A stretch of 64,000 bases of DNA from Ruminococcus sp. Its GTDB lineage: Bacteria > Bacillota > Clostridia > Oscillospirales > Acutalibacteraceae. Positions within the stretch are counted from its first letter, which is position 1. The number at the start of each line of letters is the position of its first letter. Below, piece after piece: positions 17,311-26,179 of the stretch. The notes below the pieces were generated by a model. The model worked only from the letters and a program-made list of their open reading frames with translations, ran no database searches and was not told where the DNA came from. Both the position numbers and the translations under genes were made by a program. The stretch is from assembly GCA_017456845.1 (NCBI GenBank), contig JAFTIP010000015.1, positions 44,572 to 108,571 of the forward strand, in the 5' to 3' direction.

Positions 17311-17607
17311 ATGAGCAACGAATATTCACCGGATCTTATTACCCTTGTTGATGATGAGGGTACTGAACACAATTTTGAAATATTAGATACACTCGAATTC
17401 GAAGATACTCTTTACTACGCTCTTATTCCTGTTTTTGATGACCCTACAGACTCACTTGCCGACAGCGGTGAGTACTACATTATGGAAGTTATTGAAGAAG
17501 ACGGAGAGCAAGAGCTTGCAGAGGTTGACGACGACGAGCTGATAGATAAGCTGGCTGATATTTTTGAAGAAAGATTCAACGATATTTTCGCAGAAGACGA
17601 GGAATAA
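17311..17607 (+). CDS. DUF1292 (YrzB-like) family acidic protein
   Basis: 98-residue, strongly acidic protein of the DUF1292 family, with the core TLVDDEGTEHNFEILDTLE and YYALIPV and an Asp/Glu-rich C-terminal tail. The start is chosen at the ATG 17311, 9 bp after a TAGGAGC RBS. In many Firmicutes the homolog follows alaS-ruvX; here it stands alone ahead of the structured RNA. Function unknown. Confidence 0.85.
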   Translation: MSNEYSPDLITLVDDEGTEHNFEILDTLEFEDTLYYALIPVFDDPTDSLADSGEYYIMEVIEEDGEQELAEVDDDELIDKLADIFEERFNDIFAEDEE

Positions 17608-17618
17608 TAAAATCATAC

Positions 17619-17802
17619 ACCTGCCTGATACGCCTATAGTGCAAAAATAACCCTACAACCTTTAAATCGGGAGCTTAACTCCGGTGGCGGTGTGCAGACC
17701 TCCTTGTGCATACAAGAAGAAGGGAGCCTGAAGCCAACGGGTGGGCACCCACCTGCTAACTTCGTAGGCAGGTTATATTGCGCACTTTACGGTCAGGCGG
17801 GT
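17619..17802 (+). ncRNA. ssrS: Structured RNA, probable 6S RNA (SsrS)
   Basis: About 184 nt with a perfect 10-bp closing stem (17619-17628 with 17793-17802). A second stem lies inside it (UAGUGC region near 17637 with GCACUUUA near 17783), then a large internal bubble, a local hairpin on the 3' side (ACCUGC/GCAGGU, about 17751-17773), and an apical arm. That is the layout of 6S RNA, which mimics an open promoter and binds RNA polymerase-sigma-A. A -10 TAAAAT at 17608-17613 places a start at the 5' stem; the -35 is weak. It matches no other common RNA class (SRP, tmRNA, RNase P). The 6S call rests on architecture and remembered clostridial examples, not on a model search. Confidence 0.68.
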
Positions 17803-17839
17803 TTACTATTTTTATAACTTAAGAATTGGAGATTTACAT

Positions 17840-18814
17840 ATGAAGGTATCCGTACTCGGATGCGGCCGCTGGGGCAGCTGCATTGCATGGTATTTAGATA
17901 AAATCGGTCACGAGGTGCTTTCGGGGGGACTTTCTGATGCACCTGAGTATATTCAGCTCAAAACTGAGATGCACAATGACTATCTTGAGTATCCTGACTC
18001 AATCGAAGTAAGCTGTGACCTTAAATATTCTGTAGAAAGAGCAGAGGTTATTGTAATTTCTATTTCTGCTCAGCATTTAAGAGAATATATGGCTGATATT
18101 GCAAAATATGACCTTAAAGGTAAAACCATTGTTCTTTGTATGAAAGGCGTTGAGGTCAGCACAGGTAAAAGACTTACTGAGGTTGTTGGTGAGTTTATTA
18201 ATAAAGCTGAAACTAACGTAGCAGTATGGGTTGGTCCCGGTCATCCTCAGGATTATGTTAAGGGTGTGCCTAACTGTATGGTAATTGACAGCGACAATGA
18301 CAAAACTAAAGAAATGCTTGTTAACGAGTTTTCCAGTTCGCTTATCAGAATGTACATCGGTACAGACCTTATCGGAAGTGAGGTTGGAGCTGCTGCTAAA
18401 AACGTTATAGGTATTGTGGCAGGTATGCTGGACGGACTTGGGTATCAGTCCCTTAAAGGCGCACTAATGGCTAGAGGTGCTCACGAAATCTCAAGACTTA
18501 TCGGCAAAATGGGCGGCAATCCCCTATCCGCTTATGGTCTTTGTCATTTAGGTGACTATGAGGCTACTCTCTTCTCAAAATGGAGTCACAACAGAATGTA
18601 CGGCGAAGCTTACGTTAAGGGTAATAAGTTTGAAAAGCTTGCAGAAGGCGTTATGACTACCAAAGCATTGGTTAAGCTATCACAAAACTTAAGCGTAGAT
18701 ATGCCTATTGTAAATGCCTGCTACAACGTTTTGTTTAAAGATAAAAAAGTCGAAGATGCTATTGACGAGCTTTTCGACCGCAAAGTAAAAAGAGAATTTA
18801 AAATTAATAAGTAA
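17840..18814 (+). CDS. gpsA: Glycerol-3-phosphate dehydrogenase family protein (GpsA-like, divergent)
   Basis: 324 residues. NAD(P)-dependent G3P dehydrogenase makes glycerol-3-phosphate for phospholipids. The N-terminal Rossmann motif is VSVLGCGRWGSCIAWYL. The lysines expected at the active site are present in CMKGVE and EVGAAAKNVIGI, and GARG-type MARGAHEISRL follows. Several usual family motifs differ: GPGHPQDY in place of a GPSHAEE-like segment, and CHLGDYEATLFSKWSHNR in place of the AGLGDL...SRN segment. So it is a divergent member or paralog. It is followed by a strong terminator. Confidence 0.8.
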   Translation: MKVSVLGCGRWGSCIAWYLDKIGHEVLSGGLSDAPEYIQLKTEMHNDYLEYPDSIEVSCDLKYSVERAEVIVISISAQHLREYMADIAKYDLKGKTIVLCMKGVEVSTGKRLTEVVGEFINKAETNVAVWVGPGHPQDYVKGVPNCMVIDSDNDKTKEMLVNEFSSSLIRMYIGTDLIGSEVGAAAKNVIGIVAGMLDGLGYQSLKGALMARGAHEISRLIGKMGGNPLSAYGLCHLGDYEATLFSKWSHNRMYGEAYVKGNKFEKLAEGVMTTKALVKLSQNLSVDMPIVNACYNVLFKDKKVEDAIDELFDRKVKREFKINK

Positions 18815-18817
18815 AAT

Positions 18818-18852
18818 AACCATCCGCCGTCAGCATTTGACGGCGGATGGTT
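18818..18852. terminator. Strong hairpin terminator between gpsA and the dockerin gene
   Basis: Perfect 15-bp stem (18818-18832 with 18838-18852) and a 5-base loop, followed on the plus strand by a T-rich run. It sits between convergent genes and may work in both directions; the minus-strand T run is weaker. Confidence 0.9.
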
Positions 18853-18864
18853 GTTTATTTTGAT

Positions 18865-19746
18865 TTAATAATAACGTACAGCAACTATTTCCTCAGTAAT
18901 ATTTTTTGCGGTAACTTTGTCTTTCACTGTTACCTCTATTGTGTTGGTGCCAAATTCTATTGTTTCAGGCAAAGAACAAGTATTTTTATCGGAATAATCC
19001 TGTATAACTTCACCGTTTAAGGTAAAACGGTATTCATATTCTCCTGAGCCACCGCCTGCAAACGCTGTAAATTGAGTGCCGCTTCCGGGGAAAAGAGCCA
19101 TCAGCTCATTCAGGTTATTGTTGTAGAAAAACGATTTAATGTATAAATCTTCTTCATTACGGCTTTCTGTTACCACAAAATCGGTTTCGTAACAGCATAC
19201 GTTTTCGAAGATGTCATACATATTTACGCTGACTTTGTAGGTGCCTGCTTCTTCAAAAGTGTAAGTAAATTCGCGATCGGCACCACGGGGCTGAACAACC
19301 TGATCGTTTACACTGAACTCGTAAGTAACTTCGCCGAAATTATAATAAGTTGCTCCGGCATAGAATGTTACCTCTTCACCCTTAACAGCAAGACCTGACT
19401 TAACGTTCGAGTTAAAGGTTTCAGGGAAAATACAGTCGTAAAAATATCTGTACTCATCAAAACGAGGAATGATCTTTGCAACATATTTTTGTACCAATGT
19501 AGCGTCTTTAATAGTAATATCATCATCAAGGTCAGTATCGGCAAGGTAAAGCTGACCTTTGGTTAAGACAGCATTTTTGGCAATATACTTCTGAATCAAA
19601 GTTGCATCTTTAACGGTAACCTCATAAGATAAGTTTACGTCACCTGTAGAGAAAGGCTCAATTGGTGAAAGTGCATTAACACTTACAGCCGATAAAGCGA
19701 TAAAAACAGCAAGTACAGTAGCAATAAGTATAATCTTTCTTTTCAT
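18865..19746 (-). CDS. Secreted dockerin protein with Ig/PKD-like domains
   Basis: 293 residues: signal peptide (about 1-26), type-I dockerin (about 33-93) with repeats TGDVNLSYEVTVKDATLIQ and ADTDLDDDITIKDATLVQ, then two beta-rich Ig/PKD-like domains (about 115-195 and 200-290; YTFEEAGTYKVSVNMYD is typical). No catalytic domain is seen, so it is probably a structural or binding component docked to a cohesin scaffold, which is not in this window. The start at 19746 follows AGAGGG with good spacing; an upstream ATG at 19764 is less likely. A possible ECF-sigma promoter precedes it. Confidence 0.85.
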   Translation of the reverse strand: MKRKIILIATVLAVFIALSAVSVNALSPIEPFSTGDVNLSYEVTVKDATLIQKYIAKNAVLTKGQLYLADTDLDDDITIKDATLVQKYVAKIIPRFDEYRYFYDCIFPETFNSNVKSGLAVKGEEVTFYAGATYYNFGEVTYEFSVNDQVVQPRGADREFTYTFEEAGTYKVSVNMYDIFENVCCYETDFVVTESRNEEDLYIKSFFYNNNLNELMALFPGSGTQFTAFAGGGSGEYEYRFTLNGEVIQDYSDKNTCSLPETIEFGTNTIEVTVKDKVTAKNITEEIVAVRYY

Positions 19747-19801
19747 AAAAATCCCTCTTTTCATTTGATTTTAAGGACTTTTTCAACCCTTTCACTTATT
19801 A

Positions 19802-19827
19802 GACGTAAAAAATCGAAAAAACTCACA
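19802..19827 (-). promoter_or_regulatory. Candidate ECF-sigma promoter for the dockerin gene
   Basis: Minus strand: TGTGAG (19827-19822), exactly 16 bases rich in T, then CGTC (19805-19802) followed by TAAT. This resembles ECF promoters (TGAAAC/TGTAAC, 16-base gap, CGTC) and has no matching sigma-A hexamers. Inferred from pattern only. Confidence 0.45.
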
Positions 19828-19871
19828 CCATTTTTTGAAAAATTTTTAAAAATTTTTTTACTCACAAAAAA

Positions 19872-19920
19872 ATTCCTCGGACTTATTGGAATTCAAGTTT
19901 CCAAAAAGTAACCGAGGAAT
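19872..19920 (-). terminator. Terminator after the C39-like peptidase gene
   Basis: Outer 9-bp stem (19912-19920 with 19872-19880), an inner TTGGAA/TTCCAA pairing, then a T run on the minus strand (19871-19866). Confidence 0.85.
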
Positions 19921-19932
19921 TGTTTTAAGGTT

Positions 19933-20811
19933 TTAGTAGGTACTGCAAGCCCAAAGATTCTCAATCTGGTCTTCTATGTCGCTATAATTCCAAAGCTTAT
20001 TTGTACGGATTACGCTGTTAGGGTCATTAATTTTAATCTGACCGTCAATATAATCTGTCATAACAATAAAATGCCCGCCGTCGGTAAAATCTCCGGGACC
20101 CATTACACAAATTACAGGATTTCCATTTTGTAGATTTTCAATAATGTAATCTTCAACCAAAGGAAGCTCCCAAACATCGAGCCCAAGATACTCTCCGCCT
20201 TCATAAATCAATGACCATGAGCTACCGTTGCCCGGTACGCAATAACCATATTCTGTACTGAATTCAGCCATAGCTTTTGGGTTCATTGACGTATCACCTG
20301 TAAGGTACACATAAACCATAGAAAGGCAGGTAGGGCCGCAACCTGCATTGGCTATTATATCGTCTCCGTATGGAGCATATCCCCAACGAGTGTCCCATTG
20401 TAAAAAGTGAGGTACTGAATCATTATTAACACTATCAGAAATATCTATTTTAAATTCTTCGTCTTTAAGCAACGGATAATTTAACACAAACTCCTCTGTT
20501 TCGGGATTCTTTTTAAGAAGCTCAATAATCTCATCGGACCAAAGGTCAGTTGATAAACCGTTTATATGTGCAAACTTCTGAATCTCTACAGGTACGTTAC
20601 TTGAATAATCAGGGTTAAAGGCTTCTGTAACCTCAGCGGAGCTTGTGCTGATGCTCTGACTTTCGGTAGCAGGTTCAGTATGATTTATCTTTTCATTAGC
20701 TTTTGAACCAAATGATACTGCCGCCGCGGTTACACCGCCAATTACAAGAATCATAAGCACAATTGAAGCTGCTATTATTTGTGTTCTTTGTCTTTTTCTC
20801 GTTCTACGCAC
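19933..20811 (-). CDS. Membrane-anchored C39-like cysteine peptidase
   Basis: 292 residues: a basic N terminus, one transmembrane helix (about 11-36), a Ser/Thr/Glu-rich spacer, then a peptidase_C39_2-type papain-like domain (about 133-290). The catalytic Cys is in NAGCGPTCLSMV, the His in DGGHFIVMTDY, and the third residue in INDPNS. The enzyme would act outside the membrane on an unknown peptide substrate or as a wall-associated protease. It has its own promoter and terminator, so it is monocistronic, lying between the dockerin gene and the arg operon. Confidence 0.83.
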   Translation of the reverse strand: MRRTRKRQRTQIIAASIVLMILVIGGVTAAAVSFGSKANEKINHTEPATESQSISTSSAEVTEAFNPDYSSNVPVEIQKFAHINGLSTDLWSDEIIELLKKNPETEEFVLNYPLLKDEEFKIDISDSVNNDSVPHFLQWDTRWGYAPYGDDIIANAGCGPTCLSMVYVYLTGDTSMNPKAMAEFSTEYGYCVPGNGSSWSLIYEGGEYLGLDVWELPLVEDYIIENLQNGNPVICVMGPGDFTDGGHFIVMTDYIDGQIKINDPNSVIRTNKLWNYSDIEDQIENLWACSTY

Positions 20812-20843
20812 TCCAAAGTCCCCTTGCTATTAATTACAAATAT

Positions 20844-20872
20844 AATATAACATCTAAACCGAGCAAAATCAA
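20844..20872 (-). promoter_or_regulatory. Sigma-A promoter for the C39-like peptidase
   Basis: Minus strand: -35 TTGATT (20872-20867), 17-bp spacer, -10 TATATT (20849-20844), 33 bp ahead of the start codon. Confidence 0.65.
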
Positions 20873-20917
20873 TATCTTGGGGATAAAAGATTGTTTTAAG
20901 GGATTAAAAACACAAAA

Positions 20918-20939
20918 GCTGCCTCATTAGCGAGACAGC
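20918..20939 (-). terminator. Terminator of the arginine operon
   Basis: 8-bp stem (20932-20939 with 20918-20925, one G-T pair), loop, then a T-rich run on the minus strand. It lies 12 bp after the argF stop. Confidence 0.85.
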
Positions 20940-20951
20940 CTTTAATTAACA

Positions 20952-21944
20952 TTAAATATCAGCCAGAGTAGCGGCGATAACAGCCTTGATTGTGTGCATA
21001 CGATTTTCGGCTTCTTTGAAAACAATTGACTTTTCGCTTTCGAAAACGGAGTCTGTAACCTCAAGTGCATCTAAGCCGAACTTCTCGCCTACCTCTTTGC
21101 CAACTGTGGTTTCAAGGTTGTGGAAAGCAGGTAAGCAATGCATAAATACTGTTGTATCTTTTGCATATGACATAAGAGTATCGTTAACCTGATAAGGAAG
21201 AAGCTCATCGATACGCTCTTTCCATACGTCTGTGGGCTCACCCATAGAAACCCAAACATCTGTATAGATAACATCCGCGTTTTCGACTGCCTTTTTGGGG
21301 TCAGTTTCAAACTTAAGAGTTGCACCTGTTTCCTTTGCAATTTCCTCGCACTGTGCAATAAGCTCTTTATTGGGGAAATACTTTTCAGGTGCGCAAGCTG
21401 TAAAGTTAAGGCCCATTTTTGCACAGCCAACCATAAGTGAGTTACCCATATTGAAGCGTGCATCGCCCATATATACGAAGTTAATACCCTTGAGCTTTGA
21501 GAACTGCTCTTTGATAGTTAAGAAGTCTGCAAGAATCTGAGTGGGATGAAACTCATCGGTAAGACCGTTATAAACAGGAACACCTGCGTACTTACCTAAA
21601 GCTTCAACAGTTTCCTGACCAAAGCCACGATACTCGATAGCATCATAAATTCCGCCAAGAACACGGGCTGTGTCGGCAATTGACTCCTTCTTTCCCATCT
21701 GAGAGCCTGTGGGGTCAAGATATGTAACATTCATACCTAAATCGTAAGCAGCAACCTCGAAGCTGCAACGGGTACGGGTACTGGTTTTTTCAAAAATTAG
21801 AGCAATATTTTTGCCCTCACAGAGTTTATGCTTAGTGCCTGCTTTTTTCTCAGCTTTAAGCTTTGCGGCTAAATCTATAAGATATTCAATCTCAGCGGGA
21901 GTAAAATCAAGAAGCTTTAAAAAGCTTTTACCTTTGAGATTCAT
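20952..21944 (-). CDS. argF: Ornithine carbamoyltransferase
   Basis: 330 residues. Makes citrulline from ornithine and carbamoyl phosphate. The carbamoyl-phosphate loop is [15 protein letters not shown], with [34 protein letters not shown] (ornithine side) and [10 protein letters not shown]. Length is normal. Last gene of the arg operon, 2 bp after argD, and followed by a terminator. Confidence 0.97.
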   Translation of the reverse strand: MNLKGKSFLKLLDFTPAEIEYLIDLAAKLKAEKKAGTKHKLCEGKNIALIFEKTSTRTRCSFEVAAYDLGMNVTYLDPTGSQMGKKESIADTARVLGGIYDAIEYRGFGQETVEALGKYAGVPVYNGLTDEFHPTQILADFLTIKEQFSKLKGINFVYMGDARFNMGNSLMVGCAKMGLNFTACAPEKYFPNKELIAQCEEIAKETGATLKFETDPKKAVENADVIYTDVWVSMGEPTDVWKERIDELLPYQVNDTLMSYAKDTTVFMHCLPAFHNLETTVGKEVGEKFGLDALEVTDSVFESEKSIVFKEAENRMHTIKAVIAATLADI

Positions 21945-21946
21945 AT

Positions 21947-23122
21947 TTACACACCTTTCGAAATGTTTGTTTTGATAACTTCTACTGCTTTTTTTAGGTC
22001 ATCCATAGGAATATTGAGAGCAGGAAGAAGTCTTACTTTGGTCTTTGCCTTAATAACAAGAACGCCGTCATTCATACAATCAGCAATAATTTCAGAAGCA
22101 TCACGCTCAGTTTCAATACCAAGCATAAGACCCATACCGCTGATGCTTTTAACGCCTTTTGCACCTTTAAGCTCATTAATAATATACTCTGATTTTACTT
22201 TAACATCAGAGAGAAGTTTGTCGTCAATTCGCTCTAAAATATTTAAAGCACCTGCACAGGCTACAGGGTTACCGCCAAAGGTTGAACCGTGGTCGCCTGA
22301 TTTCATTGCTTCACTTACTTTTTCAGAAAATACTGTAGCACCGATAGGAAGACCGCCGCCAAGGCCCTTGGCAGTTGTGAAAATATCGGGAGTAAAGCCG
22401 TAGTTCATAAATGCGTAAAGCTCGCCTGTTCTGCCGTTGCCTGTCTGAACTTCGTCACAGATTACAAGGAAACCGTACTCTTTCTGAAGCTCAAGAATCT
22501 TGTCTACAAAGGACTTTTCAAGAGGAAGAACACCGCCCTCACCCTGAACGCACTCAAACATAACCGCAAAGGGTTTAAGTTCTTTTACGTTCTTCTCAAG
22601 TGCTTCAATATCATTAGCGGGAGTGTACTCAAAGCCTTCTACAAGAGGTTTGAAGTCTTTGTGGAAAACATCCTGACCTGTAGCAGAAATTGTAGCAATT
22701 GTTCTGCCGTGGAAAGAATTAACCAGAGTAAGCATAACGGGATTAAGCTCAGGTAAATTCTCAGCGGCATATTTTCTTGCGGCTTTAATAGCACATTCGT
22801 TAGCCTCAGCACCACTGTTTGAAAAGAAAACCTTGCTCATCCCTGTTCTTGTGCAAAGAATCTTCGCAAGCTTTGCACAAGGCTCACTGTAATATAAATT
22901 TGAGGTATGCTGTAAGGTAGTAAGCTGGTTAGTTACAGCGTTTGCCCATTCTTCATCAGCAATACCAAAGATATTTACGGCAATACCTGAGCCTAAATCT
23001 ATGTATTCCTTACCCTCTTCATCATAAACCTTTGAGCCTTTGCCCTTTGTGAGAGTAAGAGGAAACCGTGAGTATGTTCCCATTATATACTCACGGTCTA
23101 AAGCTTTAACATTCATAGTCAT
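21947..23122 (-). CDS. argD: Acetylornithine aminotransferase
   Basis: 391-residue class-III PLP aminotransferase that converts N-acetylglutamate semialdehyde to N-acetylornithine. It shows [49 protein letters not shown], the PLP lysine in [14 protein letters not shown], and [13 protein letters not shown]. The ATG at 23122 has GGAGG upstream and overlaps the end of argB by 17 bp. Confidence 0.96.
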   Translation of the reverse strand: MTMNVKALDREYIMGTYSRFPLTLTKGKGSKVYDEEGKEYIDLGSGIAVNIFGIADEEWANAVTNQLTTLQHTSNLYYSEPCAKLAKILCTRTGMSKVFFSNSGAEANECAIKAARKYAAENLPELNPVMLTLVNSFHGRTIATISATGQDVFHKDFKPLVEGFEYTPANDIEALEKNVKELKPFAVMFECVQGEGGVLPLEKSFVDKILELQKEYGFLVICDEVQTGNGRTGELYAFMNYGFTPDIFTTAKGLGGGLPIGATVFSEKVSEAMKSGDHGSTFGGNPVACAGALNILERIDDKLLSDVKVKSEYIINELKGAKGVKSISGMGLMLGIETERDASEIIADCMNDGVLVIKAKTKVRLLPALNIPMDDLKKAVEVIKTNISKGV

Positions 23123-23990
23123 AATTAAAATCCTCCGCTACCATTGTACCTGCACCTTCGTCGGTAAGAGTTTCAATAAGGAGAGAGTGCTCTACCCTGC
23201 CATCCATTATGATAACTCTGTTAACACCCATATCAATAGCATCCAGACAACACTGAACCTTGGGAATCATACCGTCGGAGATTGTGCCGTCTTCAATAAG
23301 CCTTCTGATACCAACTGTGTCGATATGAGCAATGAGAGATGATGGGTCGTTCTTATCTCTCAAAATACCTGCGATATCGGTCATGGTAATGAGACGCTCG
23401 GCATTCAGCTTGCCGGCAATGAAAGCGGCCGCTGTGTCGGCGTTAATGTTATAAACATTTCCCTGATTGTCGCAACCAATGGTCGAAACAACGGGAATAT
23501 AGCCTTTTTCCAGTAAGTCGTTGATTGGCTCAACGTCAACATCGGTGATTTTGCCTACAAAACCAAGTCTTTCATCCTTAATCTCAGCCTTAATCATCTG
23601 TCCGTCAATACCTGAGATACCCATAGCCTTACCGCCTTTAGTCTGAAGGAGATTAACGAGGCTCTTGTTGATTTTACCTGCAAGTACCATCTGAACGATT
23701 TCGGCAGTTTCCTTATCGGTTACTCTTAATCCGTCAACCCACTGAGTCTCTTTACCAACAGCCTTTAAAGTATCAGTAATTTCAGGGCCACCGCCGTGAA
23801 CAAGAACAACCTTGATACCGATAAGCCAGAGAAGAACCAAGTCCTGCATAACCTGCTGTTTGAGTTCTTCGCTAACCATAGCATTACCGCCGTATTTGAT
23901 AACGATAATTTTACCGTTATACATTCTTATGTAAGGCAAAGACTGAATTAAAACCTCAGCTCTTAAAGCGTTTGAAATTTCCATAGACAT
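23106..23990 (-). CDS. argB: Acetylglutamate kinase
   Basis: About 294 residues. Phosphorylates N-acetylglutamate; in many bacteria it is the arginine-feedback step. The amino-acid-kinase fold shows IVIKYGGNAM, VVLVHGGGPEIT, WVDGLRVTDKETAEIV, YNINADTAAAFIAGKL and GGMIPKV-type DGMIPKVQCC. The ATG at 23990, 6 bases after AGGTG, is favoured; a GTG at 23999 is also in frame. The extended N-terminal helix (about 20 residues before the first strand) is the feature associated with arginine-inhibited hexameric forms. Confidence 0.95.
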   Translation of the reverse strand: MSMEISNALRAEVLIQSLPYIRMYNGKIIVIKYGGNAMVSEELKQQVMQDLVLLWLIGIKVVLVHGGGPEITDTLKAVGKETQWVDGLRVTDKETAEIVQMVLAGKINKSLVNLLQTKGGKAMGISGIDGQMIKAEIKDERLGFVGKITDVDVEPINDLLEKGYIPVVSTIGCDNQGNVYNINADTAAAFIAGKLNAERLITMTDIAGILRDKNDPSSLIAHIDTVGIRRLIEDGTISDGMIPKVQCCLDAIDMGVNRVIIMDGRVEHSLLIETLTDEGAGTMVAEDFNYDYEC

Positions 23991-24019
23991 CTGAATCACC
24001 TGTCAAATTATATAAAAAA

Positions 24020-25234
24020 TTAAGTTCTGTAATCGCCGTTGATTTTTACGTAGTCGTAGGTTAAATCGCAACCCCAAGCGGTTGAAGCAAAGTCACCATT
24101 GTTAAGATTAATGAGAATATCGATTTCATCCTCAAGCAAAACTTCCTTGGCAAGCTCCTCAGAGAAAGGAATACCTGCACCGTTTTTGCAAACGTCAACC
24201 TGACCCTTTGCAGATTTAAAGCTTACGTCAACCTTTGTTACATCAACATCAGTTGTGCCGTAACCAATAGCACAAAGCACACGTCCCCAGTTTGCGTCCG
24301 CACCGAACATTGCGGCTTTAAGAAGTGAGGAACAGATTACAGCTTTTGCTGCAGCTTTAGCAGTTGCTAAAGACTGAGCACCCTGCACACTGCATTCCAA
24401 AAGCTTTGTTGCACCCTCGCCATCTGCGGCTATTGAGCGACAGAGGTGAACTGTAACTGTATTTAAAGCTTTCATAAATGTGCTGAAAGCCTCACCCTCA
24501 GAAGTAATTTCAGCATTTCCTGCCATACCATTGGCAAGAACTGTAACCATATCGTTAGTGGATGTGTCGCCGTCAACACTAATCATATTAAAGGTTTCAG
24601 TAATGTCGGAAGATAAAGCCTTCTTAAGCATTTCTGAAGAAATAGCACAGTCGGTTGTGATAAAAACAAGCATTGTTGCCATATTGGGGTGAATCATACC
24701 GCTTCCCTTGGCAATACCACCGATTTTGCACTCTACACCGTCAATTTCAAAGCTGACTGCAATGGACTTAACCTTGGTGTCGGTAGTCATAATAGCTTCA
24801 GCTGCGGCAAGGTTACCATTGTAAGAAATGCTCTCGTTAAGCTCTGCCATACCGTTTTTGATAGGCTCAATTGATAGAGGCTCACCGATTACACCTGTGG
24901 AAGCTACTACAACATCCTTTGCATCAACACCTGTTGCCTCAGCAACAAGCGAGCACATCTCATTTGCAATTTCAACGCCGTTTGCGTTGCAGGTGTTTGC
25001 GTTACCTGAGTTACAGATAACAGCCTGAGCGTAGCCGTCGGCAATGTTTGACTTTGTAACAGTTAAGGGAGCACCCTTAACAAGGTTAGTTGTATATACA
25101 GCAGCGGCAGTAGCTTTCTTATCAGAAACAATAAGAGCTAAATCACGCTTGGAGCGATTTTTGCGGATACCGCAGTGAATACCGCCTGCTTTAAAACCCT
25201 GAGCAGCACATACGCCGCCTTCGATTATTTTCAT
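24020..25234 (-). CDS. argJ: Bifunctional ornithine acetyltransferase / N-acetylglutamate synthase
   Basis: 404 residues. Transfers the acetyl group from N-acetylornithine to glutamate, recycling it, and if bifunctional also makes N-acetylglutamate from acetyl-CoA. The self-cleavage site and nucleophile Thr lie in HPNMATMLVFITTD. Also seen are CNSGNANTCNG-type ICNSGNANTCNANG, STGVIGEPL, and the C-terminal GCDLTYDYVKING. No argA or argE is in the operon, which fits the recycling pathway. Confidence 0.96.
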   Translation of the reverse strand: MKIIEGGVCAAQGFKAGGIHCGIRKNRSKRDLALIVSDKKATAAAVYTTNLVKGAPLTVTKSNIADGYAQAVICNSGNANTCNANGVEIANEMCSLVAEATGVDAKDVVVASTGVIGEPLSIEPIKNGMAELNESISYNGNLAAAEAIMTTDTKVKSIAVSFEIDGVECKIGGIAKGSGMIHPNMATMLVFITTDCAISSEMLKKALSSDITETFNMISVDGDTSTNDMVTVLANGMAGNAEITSEGEAFSTFMKALNTVTVHLCRSIAADGEGATKLLECSVQGAQSLATAKAAAKAVICSSLLKAAMFGADANWGRVLCAIGYGTTDVDVTKVDVSFKSAKGQVDVCKNGAGIPFSEELAKEVLLEDEIDILINLNNGDFASTAWGCDLTYDYVKINGDYRT

Positions 25235-25237
25235 AAT

Positions 25238-26179
25238 TTACACTTCCTTAATGTCAAGACCTTCGGTTGGGTCAAGACCAAGAGATATATTCATACATTC
25301 AATAGCGGCACCTGATGCACCCTTACCTAAGTTATCGTAAAGAGCAACAAGGATGACTCTCTCGTCATTACCGCAAACTGTAACTGCCATATTGTCATAG
25401 CCTGACAAAATGTTAGAGGCGATAAATCCGCCGTTATCAAGAGAATCTACATATTTAACCATAGATGTGTTATAAAGGTCTTTGTAGATGTTCTTAATAT
25501 CTTCTACAGTTGTGCCTTCTTTAAACTCTTTAATGTTAAGAGGAACAGTTACCTGCATACCGGAGTAGAAGTCAGCAACTACAGGAGAGAAAACAGGAGC
25601 ATTGTTAATGCCTGTGTACTTAACCATTTCAGGTAAGTACTTGTGACCCTGAGCGATACCGTACTGACGGGGACTTGAGAGAGCCTCTGCCCTATCGTCA
25701 CTTTCATAATCGGCAATCATCTGCTTACCGCCGCCTGAGTAACCTGTAACAGAAAATGCAGATAAGAAAGCATCTGCACTTAAAACACCTGCTTTAACCA
25801 AAGGATACACCAGAGCAATAAAACCTGAAGCATGGCAACCGGGAACGGCAATACGCTTGGAGGTTCTGAGTTTTTCAAAAAACTCCTCTGAAAGCTCTGC
25901 AAAGCCGTAGGCAAACTCTTCGTTTGTACGGTGAGCTGTTGATGTGTCGATAATAACTGTATCAGGATTTTCCACCAGCGAAACAGACTCCTTAGCCGCC
26001 GCATCAGGAAGGCAAAGAAAAGCGATATCTGCACTATTGATGGCATTTTTACGAGCAGTAGGGTCCTTTCTTACATCATCAGAAAGGGTAATAAGCTCAA
26101 TATCCTTACGGGTACTGAGCCTGTCAAATATACGAAGGCCGGTAGTACCGGCGCTTCCGTCTATAAATACTTTAGTCAT
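25238..26179 (-). CDS. argC: N-acetyl-gamma-glutamyl-phosphate reductase
   Basis: 313 residues. NADPH-dependent reduction of N-acetylglutamyl phosphate. The N-terminal FIDGSAGTTGLRIFDRL and the catalytic Cys in AVPGCHASGFIAL, plus FSVTGYSGGGKQM, mark the shorter 'type 2' ArgC, about 30 residues below the common form. It overlaps the end of argH by 8 bp (ATGACTAA), so the two are translationally coupled. Confidence 0.94.
   Translation of the reverse strand: MTKVFIDGSAGTTGLRIFDRLSTRKDIELITLSDDVRKDPTARKNAINSADIAFLCLPDAAAKESVSLVENPDTVIIDTSTAHRTNEEFAYGFAELSEEFFEKLRTSKRIAVPGCHASGFIALVYPLVKAGVLSADAFLSAFSVTGYSGGGKQMIADYESDDRAEALSSPRQYGIAQGHKYLPEMVKYTGINNAPVFSPVVADFYSGMQVTVPLNIKEFKEGTTVEDIKNIYKDLYNTSMVKYVDSLDNGGFIASNILSGYDNMAVTVCGNDERVILVALYDNLGKGASGAAIECMNISLGLDPTEGLDIKEV

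Noticed and set aside
2702-20811. A cellulosome gene cluster
   Set aside because: Only two dockerin genes, 14 kb apart, and no cohesin or scaffold gene within the window.
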